64,000 bases of DNA. Source: Massilia oculi (GTDB lineage: Bacteria > Pseudomonadota > Gammaproteobacteria > Burkholderiales > Burkholderiaceae_D). Below, piece after piece: positions 52,444 through 61,466 of this stretch. The notes under the pieces were generated by a model that had not been told where the DNA came from, did not search any database, and worked only from the letters and a program-made list of their open reading frames with translations. The stretch is from NCBI RefSeq assembly GCF_003143515.1, contig NZ_CP029343.1, positions 4,402,001 through 4,466,000 on the forward strand. The letters run 5' to 3'. Position 1 is the first letter of the stretch; the number at the start of each line of letters is the position of its first letter. The position numbers and the translations under genes are program-made.

Positions 52444-52959
52444 TCAGTTCTTCGAATCCGACGACGCTTCACCCTGGGTATGGCCCGCGCCCTGTTCCAG
52501 GAAGGCGCGCAGCATCCACGCATTCTTTTCATGGATTTCCATGCGGGTCGCCAGCATGCCGGCGGTCGGCTGGTCGTCGGCGGCGTCGGCAATGCGGAAG
52601 GCTGCACGGGCGGTGCGCGCCACCGCTTCCTGGCCTGCGACCAGCTGGCGGATCATTTCTTGCGCGCCCGGCACATTCGCTTCTTCCTTGATGGTCGACA
52701 GCTCGGCGTAGCGCTGGTAGGTGCCCGGTGCGAAGTGGCCCAGGGCGCGGATGCGCTCGGCGATGTCGTCCAGCGCGTTCCACAGCTCGGTGTACTGTTC
52801 CTGGAACATCACGTGCAGGGTCTGGAACATCGGGCCGGTCACGTTCCAGTGGAAGTTGTGGGTCTTCAGGTACAGCATGTAGCTGTCAGCCAGGACGTGC
52901 GACAGCGAGTCGACGATTTTTGCGCGGTCTTCGGTGCTGATGCCAATATCGATATTCAT
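52444..52959 (-). CDS. dps: Dps-family DNA-protecting ferritin
   Basis: This 171-residue four-helix-bundle protein oxidises and stores iron and coats DNA during stress. The ferroxidase-site segment THNFHWNVTGPMFQTLHVMFQEQYTELWNALDDIAERIRALG is the standard Dps signature, followed by PGTYQRYAELSTIKEEANVP. The length and C-terminus (QGAGHTQGEASSDSKN) are normal. It is divergent from the antidote gene; no OxyR site was recognised. Confidence 0.92.
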   Translation of the reverse strand: MNIDIGISTEDRAKIVDSLSHVLADSYMLYLKTHNFHWNVTGPMFQTLHVMFQEQYTELWNALDDIAERIRALGHFAPGTYQRYAELSTIKEEANVPGAQEMIRQLVAGQEAVARTARAAFRIADAADDQPTAGMLATRMEIHEKNAWMLRAFLEQGAGHTQGEASSDSKN

Positions 52960-53173
52960 GTGCTTCCTCCGTCAGTCAGTAATGGGTACGTGGTGCTGAT
53001 GTTCGAAAATACAACAGTGTCATAACAGCATCAGCTTATCATCTTGGACGAAACCCTGTAGTCCGCTGACCCGATTGGAGAGGCGCGGCTGCGGCCGCGC
53101 CAGCAAACGGCGAGGACGCCGCGGCGCCCTGGTGGAAGCCGGGCGCCGGCACACGGCCGGCGCAAGCAATGGC

Positions 53174-54142
53174 TTAGTGCGTGCTGCCGCTCGGCGGCAT
53201 CATGGTCTGCACCGGGCTGTCGCTGGCGAACAGCTGCGCGCAGTCGACCTTGTCGAAGGCGTAGTGCTTGCCGCAGAAATCGCAGTTGATGCCCAGTTCG
53301 CCCAGCTCGGCCAGCGCCGATGCGACTTCTTCCTGGCCCAGCATCTTGAGCATATTGCCGACCTTCTCGCGGTTGCAGCTGCAGTGGAACTGCGGATGCA
53401 CCGGGTCGAACACGCGGATGGTCTCTTCCCAGAACAGGCGGTGCAGCAGGGTCGAGATGTCGGTCGACAGCAGCTCTTCGCGCTTGACCGTCTGGCCCAG
53501 CATGGCGGCGCGGTTCCAGGTTTCCAGGTCTTCGGCCTCGGTGGCCTGCTTGGTCTGGTCTTCCTTGCCGCTGTGGCGCGGCAGCTTTTGCAGCAGCAGG
53601 CCGCGCGCGACCTGGTCGTCGGCCGCCAGCCACAGGCGCGTGTCCATCTGCTCCGAACGCAGCATGTAGTTCTCGATCACGGTCGCCACGTCGTCGCCGT
53701 CGAGCGGCACCACGCCCTGGTAGGGCTGTTGGCCCGGGACCTTGTCGGCCGGGTCGAGCGTGATCACGAAACGGCCCTTGCCGTTCACATTGAACAGCTG
53801 GTTCAAGGTGGCGTCGTCAGCGATCTCGACGTCGGGCGCCAGTTTCGCCGTGGCGCGCATGCGCAGGTCGGCGTCGCATTCGACCACCAGCAGGCGTACC
53901 GGGCCGTCGCCGTGGATCTGCATCACGAGCGCGCCGTTGAACTTGAGGTTGGCCGACAGCAGGGCGCCGGCCGCCACCATCTCGCCCAGCACCGCACGCA
54001 CCGCCTTCGGGTAAGCGTGACGGGCCTGGATCTCGCGCCAGGTGTCCGAAATCTCGACCAGCTCGCCGCGCACGGCAGCATTGTCGAAGATGAATTTTTG
54101 CAGGGTGTCCCTGTTGGTGGTGCCAGTATCCGTAGTCGTCAT
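53174..54142 (-). CDS. hslO: Redox-regulated chaperone Hsp33
   Basis: This 322-residue cytosolic holdase is switched on by oxidation of a zinc-binding four-cysteine site. The C-terminal redox switch is visible: CSCNREKV then CDFCGKHYAF, the CxC/CxxC pattern. N-terminal landmarks are KFIFDNAAVRGELVEISDTW and the core LRMRATAKLAP region. It is three bases downstream of a gamma carbonic anhydrase gene on the same strand and probably cotranscribed with it. Confidence 0.95.
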   Translation of the reverse strand: MTTTDTGTTNRDTLQKFIFDNAAVRGELVEISDTWREIQARHAYPKAVRAVLGEMVAAGALLSANLKFNGALVMQIHGDGPVRLLVVECDADLRMRATAKLAPDVEIADDATLNQLFNVNGKGRFVITLDPADKVPGQQPYQGVVPLDGDDVATVIENYMLRSEQMDTRLWLAADDQVARGLLLQKLPRHSGKEDQTKQATEAEDLETWNRAAMLGQTVKREELLSTDISTLLHRLFWEETIRVFDPVHPQFHCSCNREKVGNMLKMLGQEEVASALAELGELGINCDFCGKHYAFDKVDCAQLFASDSPVQTMMPPSGSTH

Positions 54143-54145
54143 TCT

Positions 54146-54670
54146 TTATCCGATTTTCTTGAGCTGCGTCTTGTACAACTGGCCGCGCGCGACATAGCCC
54201 GCAGCCGTGCCTTCCAGGCGCAGCAGGTCTTCTTGTGTCAGTGTCCGCACCACCTTCGCGGGCGAACCCAGGATCAGCGAGTGGTCGGGAAATTCCTTGC
54301 CTTCCGTGACCAGGGCGCCCGCGCCGACCAGGCAACCCTTGCCGATCCGCGCGCCGTTGAGCACCACCGCCTGGATCCCGATCAGCGTACCGTCGCCCAC
54401 CGTGCAGCCGTGCAGCATGGCTTGATGGCCGATCGTCACGTTCTTGCCGATGTCGAGCGGGTAGCCCGGATCGGTATGCATCACGGTGCCTTCCTGAACA
54501 TTGCTGTTCTCGCCAATCGTGATGGGCTCGTTGTCGCCGCGCAGCGTCGCGCCGAACCACACGGAGGCGTTGGCCTCGAGCGTGACCTTGCCCACCAGGG
54601 TGGCCGTATCGGCAACATAAGCCGACGGATCGATCTCGGGCGCATGCTCGCCCAGCTGGTAAATCGCCAT
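54146..54670 (-). CDS. Gamma carbonic anhydrase-like protein
   Basis: This 174-residue left-handed beta-helix protein of the YrdA/CaiE/gamma-CA family is built from hexapeptide repeats such as [15 protein letters not shown] and [21 protein letters not shown]. Metal-site His residues appear in MHTD and [10 protein letters not shown]. Such proteins bind zinc and may have weak or no carbonic anhydrase activity. The gene is just upstream of hslO with a 3-base gap on the same strand. Confidence 0.88.
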   Translation of the reverse strand: MAIYQLGEHAPEIDPSAYVADTATLVGKVTLEANASVWFGATLRGDNEPITIGENSNVQEGTVMHTDPGYPLDIGKNVTIGHQAMLHGCTVGDGTLIGIQAVVLNGARIGKGCLVGAGALVTEGKEFPDHSLILGSPAKVVRTLTQEDLLRLEGTAAGYVARGQLYKTQLKKIG

Positions 54671-54772
54671 GGATGTGCTCGCGGAGGTGGAAATGGCGCT
54701 ATTTTACCGCCCCCGTCCTGTCCCGAAGTGCGGCAGATGGGGCCGCAGTGCGCGAATTCAACCGCCGGCCCG

Positions 54773-54778
54773 TATAAT
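54773..54778 (+). promoter_or_regulatory. -10 box before the alpha/beta hydrolase gene
   Basis: TATAAT lies 33 bases ahead of the start at 54811, in the 140-base gap between the divergent gamma-CA and hydrolase genes. No clear -35 box is seen. Confidence 0.4.
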
Positions 54779-54810
54779 CATCCGAACGACCGTACTAATT
54801 TGAGAGAACC

Positions 54811-55695
54811 ATGAAAGCTTCACGCTCCGAATTCCTCACCGTGCGCGGCCTGCGCATGCACGTGCGCCACTGGGGCTCGCCCGGCGCGCCCAAGCTGTTC
54901 ATGCTGCACGGCTGGATGGACGTGTCGGCCTCGTTCCAGTTCATGGTCGACTGCCTGCAGGGGAACTGGCACGTGATCGCGCCCGACTGGCGCGGCTTCG
55001 GCCAAAGCCAGCGTTCGGGCTTCGACACCTACTGGTTCCCCGACTACGTGGCCGACCTCGATATGCTGCTCGACCACTATGCCCCGGGCGAGGCGGTGAA
55101 CCTGCTCGGCCACAGCATGGGGGGCAATATCGCCGGCATCTACGCCGGCGTGCGGCCGCAGCGCATCGCCAGATTGATCAACCTGGAGGGCTTCGGCCTG
55201 CCGACCACGCACCCGACACAGTATCCGGGGCGCGTGGCCAAGTGGCTCGACGAGTTGCGCGCGCCGCCCGAGATGCGCGGCTATGCCAGCCTTGACGAAG
55301 TGGCGGCGCGCCTGCGCAAGACCAATCCGCGCCTGGCCCCGGAGCGCGCCGCCTTCCTGGCCGCCCACTGGGCGGAACAGGACCGCGACGGCCTGTGGAA
55401 GATCCTGGGCGACCCGGCGCATAAAATGAGTTCGCCATTGTTGTACCACGTCGACGAAATCATGGCTTGCTGGAGCGCGATCACGGCGCCGGTGCTGTGG
55501 GTCGAGGCCGAGGACACCGATATGTGGCGCTGGATGGGCGCCAAGGAACAGGCGCGCGCCGAGGTCGACCGGCGGATGGCCTACCTGAAGGATGTGACGC
55601 CGCGCATGGTGCCGCAGGCCGGCCATATGCTGCATCACGACCAGCCGGAGTTGCTGGCGAGCATGGCCGAGGAATTCCTCGGGGATTGTCCGTAG
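54811..55695 (+). CDS. Alpha/beta hydrolase
   Basis: This 294-residue alpha/beta-hydrolase has the oxyanion motif LHGWMD, the nucleophile elbow GHSMGGNIAG (Ser about residue 101), an acid region near ALWVEAEDTD, and a final QAGHMLHHDQPE with the catalytic His. The DWRGFGQS segment and overall form resemble haloalkane-dehalogenase-like or esterase members; the substrate is unknown. Confidence 0.85.
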   Translation: MKASRSEFLTVRGLRMHVRHWGSPGAPKLFMLHGWMDVSASFQFMVDCLQGNWHVIAPDWRGFGQSQRSGFDTYWFPDYVADLDMLLDHYAPGEAVNLLGHSMGGNIAGIYAGVRPQRIARLINLEGFGLPTTHPTQYPGRVAKWLDELRAPPEMRGYASLDEVAARLRKTNPRLAPERAAFLAAHWAEQDRDGLWKILGDPAHKMSSPLLYHVDEIMACWSAITAPVLWVEAEDTDMWRWMGAKEQARAEVDRRMAYLKDVTPRMVPQAGHMLHHDQPELLASMAEEFLGDCP

Positions 55696-55762
55696 CATGT
55701 GACGCCAGCCGCGGCACATCGGCAGACCGTGCCCCCCCGGCCGTTGCAGGACGCGCCGAACG

Positions 55763-56602
55763 TCAGCTGCGCAGGAAAGCCAGCAGCTCCTCGTTGAGCC
55801 GGTCCTTGTGGGTCGATGGCAGGCCGTGGCCGGCGCCTTCGTAGACGGAGATGCGCCCCTGAGGCAGCATCTCCACGGCGCGGCGCGCGGTGGTGGCGAT
55901 CGGCACGATCTGATCGTCGTCGCCGTGGATCACGAGGGTGGGGATCGTCATCCTGGCGAGATCGGCGCTGAAGTCGGTCTCCGAAAACTGCTTGATGCAG
56001 GCATGGGCGCTCTTGATGCTGCATTGGAGGCCCTGGATGAGGAAGGACTGGCGCATGCCTTCCGAGACCGCGGCGCCGGGACGGTTGAAGCCGAAGAACG
56101 GGATGGTGAGGTCGAGGAAGAACTGGGCGCGGTCCTTGCGCACGCCCTCGCGAATGCCGTCGAACACCGACATCGGCACGCCGTCCGGATTCGCGGGCGA
56201 CACGACCATCTGCGGCGTCACGGCCCCGACCAGCACCGCCCTGGCCACGCGCTGCGTACCGTGCCGCCCGATGTAGCGCGCCACCTCGCCGCCGCCGGTC
56301 GAGTGGCCGACCAGCGTGGCGCCGGTGATGTCGAGCGTATCGAGCAGCGTCGCCAGGTCGTCCGCATAGGTGTCCATGTCGTTGCCGTGCCAGGCCTTGG
56401 TCGAGCGGCCGTGGCCGCGGCGGTCGTGGGCGATCACGCGGTAACCGTGCTCGGCCAGGAACAGCATCTGGTCTTCCCAGGCGCTTGCCGACAGCGGCCA
56501 GCCATGGCTGAATACCACCGGCGTGCCGTGCCCCCAATCGGTGAAGTGGATGATGGTGCCGTCGCGGGCGGTGACGGTGTCGATGGTGCGAGCCTTGCTC
56601 AT
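55763..56602 (-). CDS. Alpha/beta hydrolase, non-haem chloroperoxidase-like
   Basis: This 279-residue hydrolase resembles the non-haem chloroperoxidase/arylesterase group: FSHGWPLSASAWEDQMLFLAEHGYRVIAHDRRGHGRS, nucleophile elbow GHSTGGGE, Asp in VIHGDDDQIVPI, and catalytic His in EGAGHGL. These enzymes are serine esterases that can form peracids in vitro. It is convergent with the preceding hydrolase gene, which is of a different subgroup. Confidence 0.9.
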   Translation of the reverse strand: MSKARTIDTVTARDGTIIHFTDWGHGTPVVFSHGWPLSASAWEDQMLFLAEHGYRVIAHDRRGHGRSTKAWHGNDMDTYADDLATLLDTLDITGATLVGHSTGGGEVARYIGRHGTQRVARAVLVGAVTPQMVVSPANPDGVPMSVFDGIREGVRKDRAQFFLDLTIPFFGFNRPGAAVSEGMRQSFLIQGLQCSIKSAHACIKQFSETDFSADLARMTIPTLVIHGDDDQIVPIATTARRAVEMLPQGRISVYEGAGHGLPSTHKDRLNEELLAFLRS

Positions 56603-56907
56603 GGTGATGTCCTTTCGGTGGCGTCGTGCCGCGGGAGTGCGGCTGTGTCGGGATCGTGGGTGCGCCGGCCAATGCCGGCCGCCGCATTATCGGGCGCATT
56701 GCCGCGCTTTTCCCGATGCAAAAGTGCTGCTGCGCTTCCACCTTTTCGTGTGGGGCATCGAGGCAAGGCGCTGGTGAAGTGGCGTCGTGTAGTCGTTGCA
56801 TCGATACCTCATCGCCGACACATAAATTGCCTACGGGAAACCTCTGTGCTACAGTCGCCCCCGAGCGTGCGCCAGTCCGGTCGCACCACAGACCGACAGG
56901 ATTCACG
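56603..56907. promoter_or_regulatory. Intergenic region with lipoprotein-gene promoter
   Basis: The segment between the divergent hydrolase and lipoprotein genes holds one good promoter: TTGCCT (56827-56832), a 17-base spacer and TACAGT (56850-56855), reading into the lipoprotein gene. Nothing else is recognisable. Confidence 0.45.
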
Positions 56908-57615
56908 ATGGCTTACCGAGGCGCCTGCGCACTCGCCGCCGGCCTGCTGCTCGCAGGCTGCGCCATGCCCTACAGCCCGGCCCCCGTGGCCACCAATTTC
57001 CCCAGCACGCACCAGCCCAAGGTGCAGGCGGCGGCCCATTGGGGCGTGATCGCGCGCCATATGGCGACCGAGCTGGGGCCGACCCTGAAGACGGCGCCCA
57101 GCCGCTCCCTGTACGTGGAGCCGCTGCAACCGTCGACCTTCAGCACGGGCATGAAGTCGCACCTGGTCACGGCCCTGGTCAACGATGGTTTCGTGGTCGT
57201 CAAGAATCCGGTGCCGGGTGCGCTCAAGATCGAGCTCGACACGCAAGTGGTCGCCTTCTCGGCCGACCGTCCTCAATACCGCTACGCCGGCCTGCCGACC
57301 GCGCTGGCCAGCGGCGCCTGGGTCCTGACCAGCATCCAGCACAGCCCGGAGTGGCTGGTCACGGCCGGCGCCTACGGCTACGACGCGCACCGCTGGTTCA
57401 CCGCCCAGTTCGCGCCGGGCGATACGCCGAAGACCGAAATGATCGTGACCGTCTCGGTCGCGGACGAACAACGCTATTACGCGCGCAACACCTCGGTCTA
57501 CTACACCAGCGACGAGGATCTGGCGCTGTACGACGCCGCCCTGGCGAAGAAGCTGGCCGCGCCGGCGCCGGCGCCGGCGCCGGCATCGAAGACCTTCGCG
57601 GTCAAGGACCATTGA
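56908..57615 (+). CDS. Putative lipoprotein
   Basis: This 235-residue protein has a signal sequence ending in a lipobox (LLAGC, about residues 14-18), giving a diacylated N-terminal Cys and probable outer-membrane location. The remainder is beta-rich, with TGMKSHLVTALVNDGFVVVKN and an Ala/Pro-rich tail (AAPAPAPAPASK). I do not recognise a named family. It is seven bases upstream of an FlgO-like lipoprotein gene and probably forms a two-gene operon with it. Confidence 0.72.
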   Translation: MAYRGACALAAGLLLAGCAMPYSPAPVATNFPSTHQPKVQAAAHWGVIARHMATELGPTLKTAPSRSLYVEPLQPSTFSTGMKSHLVTALVNDGFVVVKNPVPGALKIELDTQVVAFSADRPQYRYAGLPTALASGAWVLTSIQHSPEWLVTAGAYGYDAHRWFTAQFAPGDTPKTEMIVTVSVADEQRYYARNTSVYYTSDEDLALYDAALAKKLAAPAPAPAPASKTFAVKDH

Positions 57616-57622
57616 GCTGAAC

Positions 57623-58165
57623 ATGCGCACATTGAAAACATCGGCGGCCGTGCTGGGCCTGAGCCTGCTGCTGGGCGGCTGCGCGCTGGTCGAGCAGCCC
57701 AACTACACCTCGGTGAGCGCGAACGATTTCGTCGCCGCCAACTACCGTGCGGCCGATGCCCTGCAGGCCCAGCTCAAGGGCAAGCTGGCCGGCGACCAGC
57801 CCCTGATCATGGCCACCCTCGTCAACATCGACGCCCTCGAGCATTCTTCGATGCTGGGCCGCGTGGTGTCGGAGCAGATCGCCACCCGCCTGGCCCAGGG
57901 CGGCCTGCCGGTGCTGGAAATGAAGCTGCGCAACAGTGTCTACCTGAAGCGCAACCAGGGAGAATTGATGCTCACCCGCGAGCTGGGCGAAGTGGCGGGC
58001 ACGCACAACGCGCAGGCGGTGGTCGTGGGTTCGTATGCCGAGACGCGCGACACCATCTTCATCAACGTCAAGGTGATCCAGCCGACCACGAATCTGGTGC
58101 TGGCGGGGCATGACTACGTGCTGGCAAAGCAGGGGACGATCCGTTCCATGCTGGTGCCGGACTGA
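57623..58165 (+). CDS. FlgO-domain outer membrane lipoprotein
   Basis: This 180-residue lipoprotein has a lipobox (LLGGC, Cys about residue 20) and an FlgO-type domain: NYRAADALQAQLKGKLAGDQPLIMATLVNIDALEHSSMLGRVVSEQIATRL, then QAVVVGSYAETRDTIFINVKVIQPTTNLVLAGHDY. In vibrios FlgO helps stabilise the flagellum and outer membrane; many related proteins are found away from flagellar genes, as here. It follows another lipoprotein gene closely. Confidence 0.85.
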   Translation: MRTLKTSAAVLGLSLLLGGCALVEQPNYTSVSANDFVAANYRAADALQAQLKGKLAGDQPLIMATLVNIDALEHSSMLGRVVSEQIATRLAQGGLPVLEMKLRNSVYLKRNQGELMLTRELGEVAGTHNAQAVVVGSYAETRDTIFINVKVIQPTTNLVLAGHDYVLAKQGTIRSMLVPD

Positions 58166-58436
58166 TCAGGGCGACCTGGCGCACGATTTCCGGCAGCTGA
58201 TTGCGCGCCCAGCGCAGTTCGGCGTCGTCCAGCGCTTCCGGCGCCTGCGCCAGCATGGCGAGCCGGTGCATGACGTCCGGCGCGATCCCGACGTCGTCCG
58301 CCGCATCGATCGCCAGCACGAAGCGCCGCGCCACCGCGCCGACCGGCCCGCCTTGCGCGCGGTTGCGCTGCAACTCGCCCATCAGGTAAAGGGCGAGGGC
58401 AGGCTGGCCCGCATCAGGCGGCGTTGCCGGCGGCAT
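58068..58436 (-). CDS. Possible small hypothetical protein overlapping flgO-like gene
   Basis: A minus-strand frame begins within the last codons of the nitronate monooxygenase gene and ends antisense to the FlgO-like gene. Its product (up to 122 residues; MGELQ at 58382 is an alternative start) has a helical stretch (VMHRLAMLAQAPEALDDAELRWARNQLPEIVRQVAL) that looks natural. Overlap with two genes and lack of a clear ribosome site leave it doubtful. If unreal, the 248-base gap at 58166-58413 is otherwise empty. Confidence 0.35.
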   Translation of the reverse strand: MPPATPPDAGQPALALYLMGELQRNRAQGGPVGAVARRFVLAIDAADDVGIAPDVMHRLAMLAQAPEALDDAELRWARNQLPEIVRQVALISPAPAWNGSSPALPARSHAPPAPDSWSAGSP

Positions 58437-59481
58437 GCAGTTCACGCACCAGCGTCTCCACCAGTTCGGCCGCCGGCATGGCGCGCGCGAGCGGCGCGCC
58501 TTGCCCGGCCCAGTGCGCCGCATATTCATGGTTGCCCGACTTCGCCGCCGCCGCGTGCAGCTGCTTGGCCGCGTCATAGGCGACCGGGTAGGCGGGCGGG
58601 ACGCCGGACGCGCCATGCGCGGTCAAGCGGTTGACGATGCCGCGCGCCGGCCGTCCCGAGATCGCCGCGGTCAGGACGGTGGTGGCGGCGCGTGCGCTTT
58701 GCAGGTTGGCGCGGTAGGCTTCGTGCGCTGCCGATTCCGGACTCAGGATGAAGGCGGTGCCGAGCTGTGCGCCCGCCGCGCCCAGGGCCAGCGCGGCCCT
58801 GATGCCGGCGCCATCCATGATGCCGCCGGCGGCGATCACCGGCAGCCCCGTGCGCCTGACCAGCAGGCGCACCAGCACCGCCATGCTCAGCCGTTCGTCG
58901 GTCGCATCCAGGTCGAACATGCCGCGGTGGCCGCCGGCTTCGATGCCTTGCGCCACGATCGCATCGACTCCCGCCCGTTCCAGGGTCAGCGCCTCGATCA
59001 GGTTGGTGGCGGTGGCCATGGTGCGAATGCCGGCCGCGCGCAGCGCCGCCAGGCGTTCGCCCGACGGCAGGCCGAAATGGAAGCTGACGACTTGCGGGCG
59101 CAGGTCGAGCAGCATCCGGAACGACGCTTCGTCATCGTTGAAGCTGCGGTAGATTTCATCGAGCGAGGAGGGCGGCGCGGCGCCGGCGTCGGCGAACAGC
59201 GGCGCCAGGTGGGCCAGCCAGGCCGACTCGAGCGCGGCATCCCGGTGGGCCGGCGCGTGGCAGAACACGTTCACATGGATTGCTTTCCCTGTCAGCGCCC
59301 GCGTTTCCTCGATCATCGCGCGCGCCTGCGCGGCCGTGCTCGCGCCGATCCCCAGGGATCCCAGCGCGCCGGCATTGGACACCGCCGCCGCCAGTCGCGG
59401 CGTGCTCACGCCGGCCATCGGCGCCTGGATGATCGGATGCGCGACGGACAGGCGGGAAAAGAATGGACGGGACGGTTGCAT
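58414..59481 (-). CDS. Nitronate monooxygenase (2-nitropropane dioxygenase-like)
   Basis: This 355-residue FMN-dependent TIM-barrel enzyme oxidises toxic alkyl nitronates, or acts as a related NMO-type flavoprotein. Motifs are IIQAPMAGVSTPRLAAAVSNAGALGSLGIG at the N-terminus, DAIVAQGIEAGGHRG, PVIAAGGIMDGAGIRAALALGAAGAQLGTAF and the ALTGKAIHVNVFCH strand. The start is at 59481, since further upstream residues match the promoter region. It is divergent from a LysR regulator with a dyad between them, so is likely under that control. Confidence 0.9.
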   Translation of the reverse strand: MQPSRPFFSRLSVAHPIIQAPMAGVSTPRLAAAVSNAGALGSLGIGASTAAQARAMIEETRALTGKAIHVNVFCHAPAHRDAALESAWLAHLAPLFADAGAAPPSSLDEIYRSFNDDEASFRMLLDLRPQVVSFHFGLPSGERLAALRAAGIRTMATATNLIEALTLERAGVDAIVAQGIEAGGHRGMFDLDATDERLSMAVLVRLLVRRTGLPVIAAGGIMDGAGIRAALALGAAGAQLGTAFILSPESAAHEAYRANLQSARAATTVLTAAISGRPARGIVNRLTAHGASGVPPAYPVAYDAAKQLHAAAAKSGNHEYAAHWAGQGAPLARAMPAAELVETLVRELHAAGNAA

Positions 59482-59505
59482 GGCGGCTTCTTTCGTTCGG
59501 GTGTT

Positions 59506-59522
59506 ATTCTCAATTGGAGAAT
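59506..59522. promoter_or_regulatory. LysR-type operator between nitronate monooxygenase and lysR
   Basis: ATTCTC-N5-GAGAAT is a perfect 6-bp dyad that fits the T-N11-A LysR box, located in the 77-base region between the two divergent genes. Confidence 0.65.
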
Positions 59523-59558
59523 GAAGTGATGGTATCATTCTGTTTTGAGAAAAGAGAT

Positions 59559-60440
59559 ATGGAAACTGAATCTTTACGCATTTTTTGCATGGTGGCTGCG
59601 GAACTGAGCATTACGCAGGCCGCGGCGCGGCTCGGGCGGGCGCCATCGAATGTGACGACCCGGATCCAGCAACTGGAAGCCGACCTCGGCGCCGGACTGT
59701 TCGTGCGCACCGGCAAGCGCATCGCGCTGTCGGCGGCGGGCCAGCAGTTCCGCGTCTATGCCGAACGCCTGCTGGCGCTGGAAGACGAGGCGCGGCAGGT
59801 CGTGTCGAACGGCGCTTCGGGCGGCGTCCTGCGCATTGGCAGCATGGAAAGCACGGCGGCCAGCCGCTTGCCGGACGTGCTGGCCGCTTTCCACGTCGAC
59901 CATCCGCCCACACGGCTGTCGCTGCGCACCGGCCCGTCGCGCCAGCTCATCGAGCAGGTGGAGACCGGTGCGCTGGATTGCGCCTTCGCCGCCCTGGCGG
60001 ATGGCGGCGCCGACCTGGCCGACCTGGCCGAGACGGGCCTGCGCGCGACGCCGGTCTGGGTCGAGGACTTGCTGTTGCTGATGTCGCCCGGCGAAGCCGG
60101 CGTCGATGACGCCCGCAAGGTGACGGCGCGGTCGCTGGCCGCCTTCCCGCAGGGCTGCACCTATCGCAGCCTGGCCGAAGACCGGCTGGGCGTCGCCCGC
60201 GACCCGGCCTGGCGAGTGCACGAGATGAGCTCCTACCACGCGATGATCGCCTGCGTCGCCGCCGGCGCCTGCGTGACGGTCCTGCCGGTCAGCGTGCTGG
60301 CGCTGGGCGGGGCGCCGGCTTCGTTGACGACCCTGCCGCTGGGGCGCCTCGATACCTGCCTGGTGTGGCGTGACGGCTTCGCGACGCCGGCGTTTCGTGC
60401 GTTCGCCGCGCGGCTGGGCGTGCGGCTGGAACCGCGATAG
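59559..60440 (+). CDS. LysR-family transcriptional regulator
   Basis: This 293-residue LysR-type regulator has an N-terminal winged helix (METESLRIFCMVAAELSITQAAARLGRAPSNVTTRIQQLEADLGAGLFVRT), a linker helix (AERLLALEDEARQVV) and an effector-binding domain with ACVTVLPVSVLAL near residue 240. The start at 59559 gives the family's usual N-terminus; ATG 59529 would add ten residues. It is divergent from the nitronate monooxygenase gene, with an intervening dyad, the classic LysR arrangement. The effector is unknown. Confidence 0.9.
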   Translation: METESLRIFCMVAAELSITQAAARLGRAPSNVTTRIQQLEADLGAGLFVRTGKRIALSAAGQQFRVYAERLLALEDEARQVVSNGASGGVLRIGSMESTAASRLPDVLAAFHVDHPPTRLSLRTGPSRQLIEQVETGALDCAFAALADGGADLADLAETGLRATPVWVEDLLLLMSPGEAGVDDARKVTARSLAAFPQGCTYRSLAEDRLGVARDPAWRVHEMSSYHAMIACVAAGACVTVLPVSVLALGGAPASLTTLPLGRLDTCLVWRDGFATPAFRAFAARLGVRLEPR

Positions 60441-60492
60441 CGGGCAGACAAATGCGCGTACAATGTGTCGTTCCAGATACCACATTGCGCCC

Positions 60493-61326
60493 ATGCTCAC
60501 AGTCGACCTCCACTGCCATTCCACCGTCTCCGACGGCGTGCTCGCTCCTTCCGACGTGGCGGCTTATGCGCGCAAGGGCGGGGTCGACGTGTGGGCGCTC
60601 ACTGACCACGACGAGCTGGGCGGCATCAAGGCCGCGCGCAAGGCGGCGGGCGATCTGGGCATGCGCTTCGTGGCCGGGGTCGAGATCTCGGTCACCTGGG
60701 CCAACCAGACCGTGCACGTGGTCGGCCTGCAGGTCGACGAAGACAATCCGGCCCTGGTCGCCGGCCTGGCCGCGACCCGCAACGGCCGCGAGCAGCGCGC
60801 GCGCGAGATGGCGGCCCAGCTGGAGCAGGCCGGCATTCCCGGCGCCTACGAAGGCGCGCTGCGCTACGTCGCCAATCCCGACCTGATGTCGCGTACCCAT
60901 TTCGCCCGCTTCCTGTGCGAGATCGGCGTGTGCGAAACCACCTCCGAGGTGTTCCGCCGCTTCCTGACCGAAGGCCGGCCCGGCTATGTGCCGCACCGCT
61001 GGGCCACGCTGGCCGAGGCGATGGGCTGGATCCGCGACGCCGGCGGCATTCCCGTGATCGCGCATCCAGGGCGTTACCGTTTCAGCCCCACCGCCGAAGG
61101 CATCCTGTTCGACGAGTTCCGCCAGCTGGGCGGCAGGACCATCGAAGTGGTCACCGGCAGCCATACGCCGGACCAGTACCAGACCTATGCCGAAGTGGCG
61201 CGGCGCTACGGCTTCCTGGCCTCGCGCGGCACCGATTTCCATGCGCCGGGCGAGGCGCGGGTCGAGTTCGCCGAATTGCCGCCGCTGCCGTCCGGCGTGA
61301 CGCCGGTCTGGCACGACTGGTTCTGA
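60493..61326 (+). CDS. PHP-domain 3',5'-nucleoside bisphosphate phosphatase (RNase AM/YciV-like)
   Basis: This 277-residue PHP-family phosphoesterase has metal-site motifs DLHCHSTVSDG (about residues 5-15), ALTDHDELGG (near 36), GVEISV (near 62), VIAHPGRY and the late RGTDFHAPG. The sequence is close to YciV/TrpH proteins, which degrade 3',5'-nucleoside bisphosphates and short RNA ends. A strong terminator follows, so it is the end of its transcript. Confidence 0.88.
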   Translation: MLTVDLHCHSTVSDGVLAPSDVAAYARKGGVDVWALTDHDELGGIKAARKAAGDLGMRFVAGVEISVTWANQTVHVVGLQVDEDNPALVAGLAATRNGREQRAREMAAQLEQAGIPGAYEGALRYVANPDLMSRTHFARFLCEIGVCETTSEVFRRFLTEGRPGYVPHRWATLAEAMGWIRDAGGIPVIAHPGRYRFSPTAEGILFDEFRQLGGRTIEVVTGSHTPDQYQTYAEVARRYGFLASRGTDFHAPGEARVEFAELPPLPSGVTPVWHDWF

Positions 61327-61346
61327 AAAACCAGTCCTTTCGATCG

Positions 61347-61371
61347 ACCCGCCGATGGCGGGTTTTGTCTT
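61347..61371 (+). terminator. Rho-independent terminator after PHP gene
   Basis: ACCCGCC, loop GAT and GGCGGGT are followed by a T-rich run (TTTTGTCTT). It begins 21 bases after the PHP stop. Confidence 0.9.
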
Positions 61372-61428
61372 ATTGGCAACGTCGAAGAATAAAGTTCTGA
61401 TGATCCGGCACAGGTGAGCAATACGTCC

Positions 61429-61459
61429 TATACTCCAATCAGAGTATATGAGGAGTATA
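61429..61459 (+). promoter_or_regulatory. Operator with three half-sites before CopG gene
   Basis: TATACTC-N6-GAGTATA is a perfect dyad at 61429-61448; a third GAGTATA follows at 61453-61459, just before the CopG gene's start. Its position between promoter and start fits autorepression by the ribbon-helix-helix protein. Confidence 0.7.
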
Positions 61460-61466
61460 AATCGCG

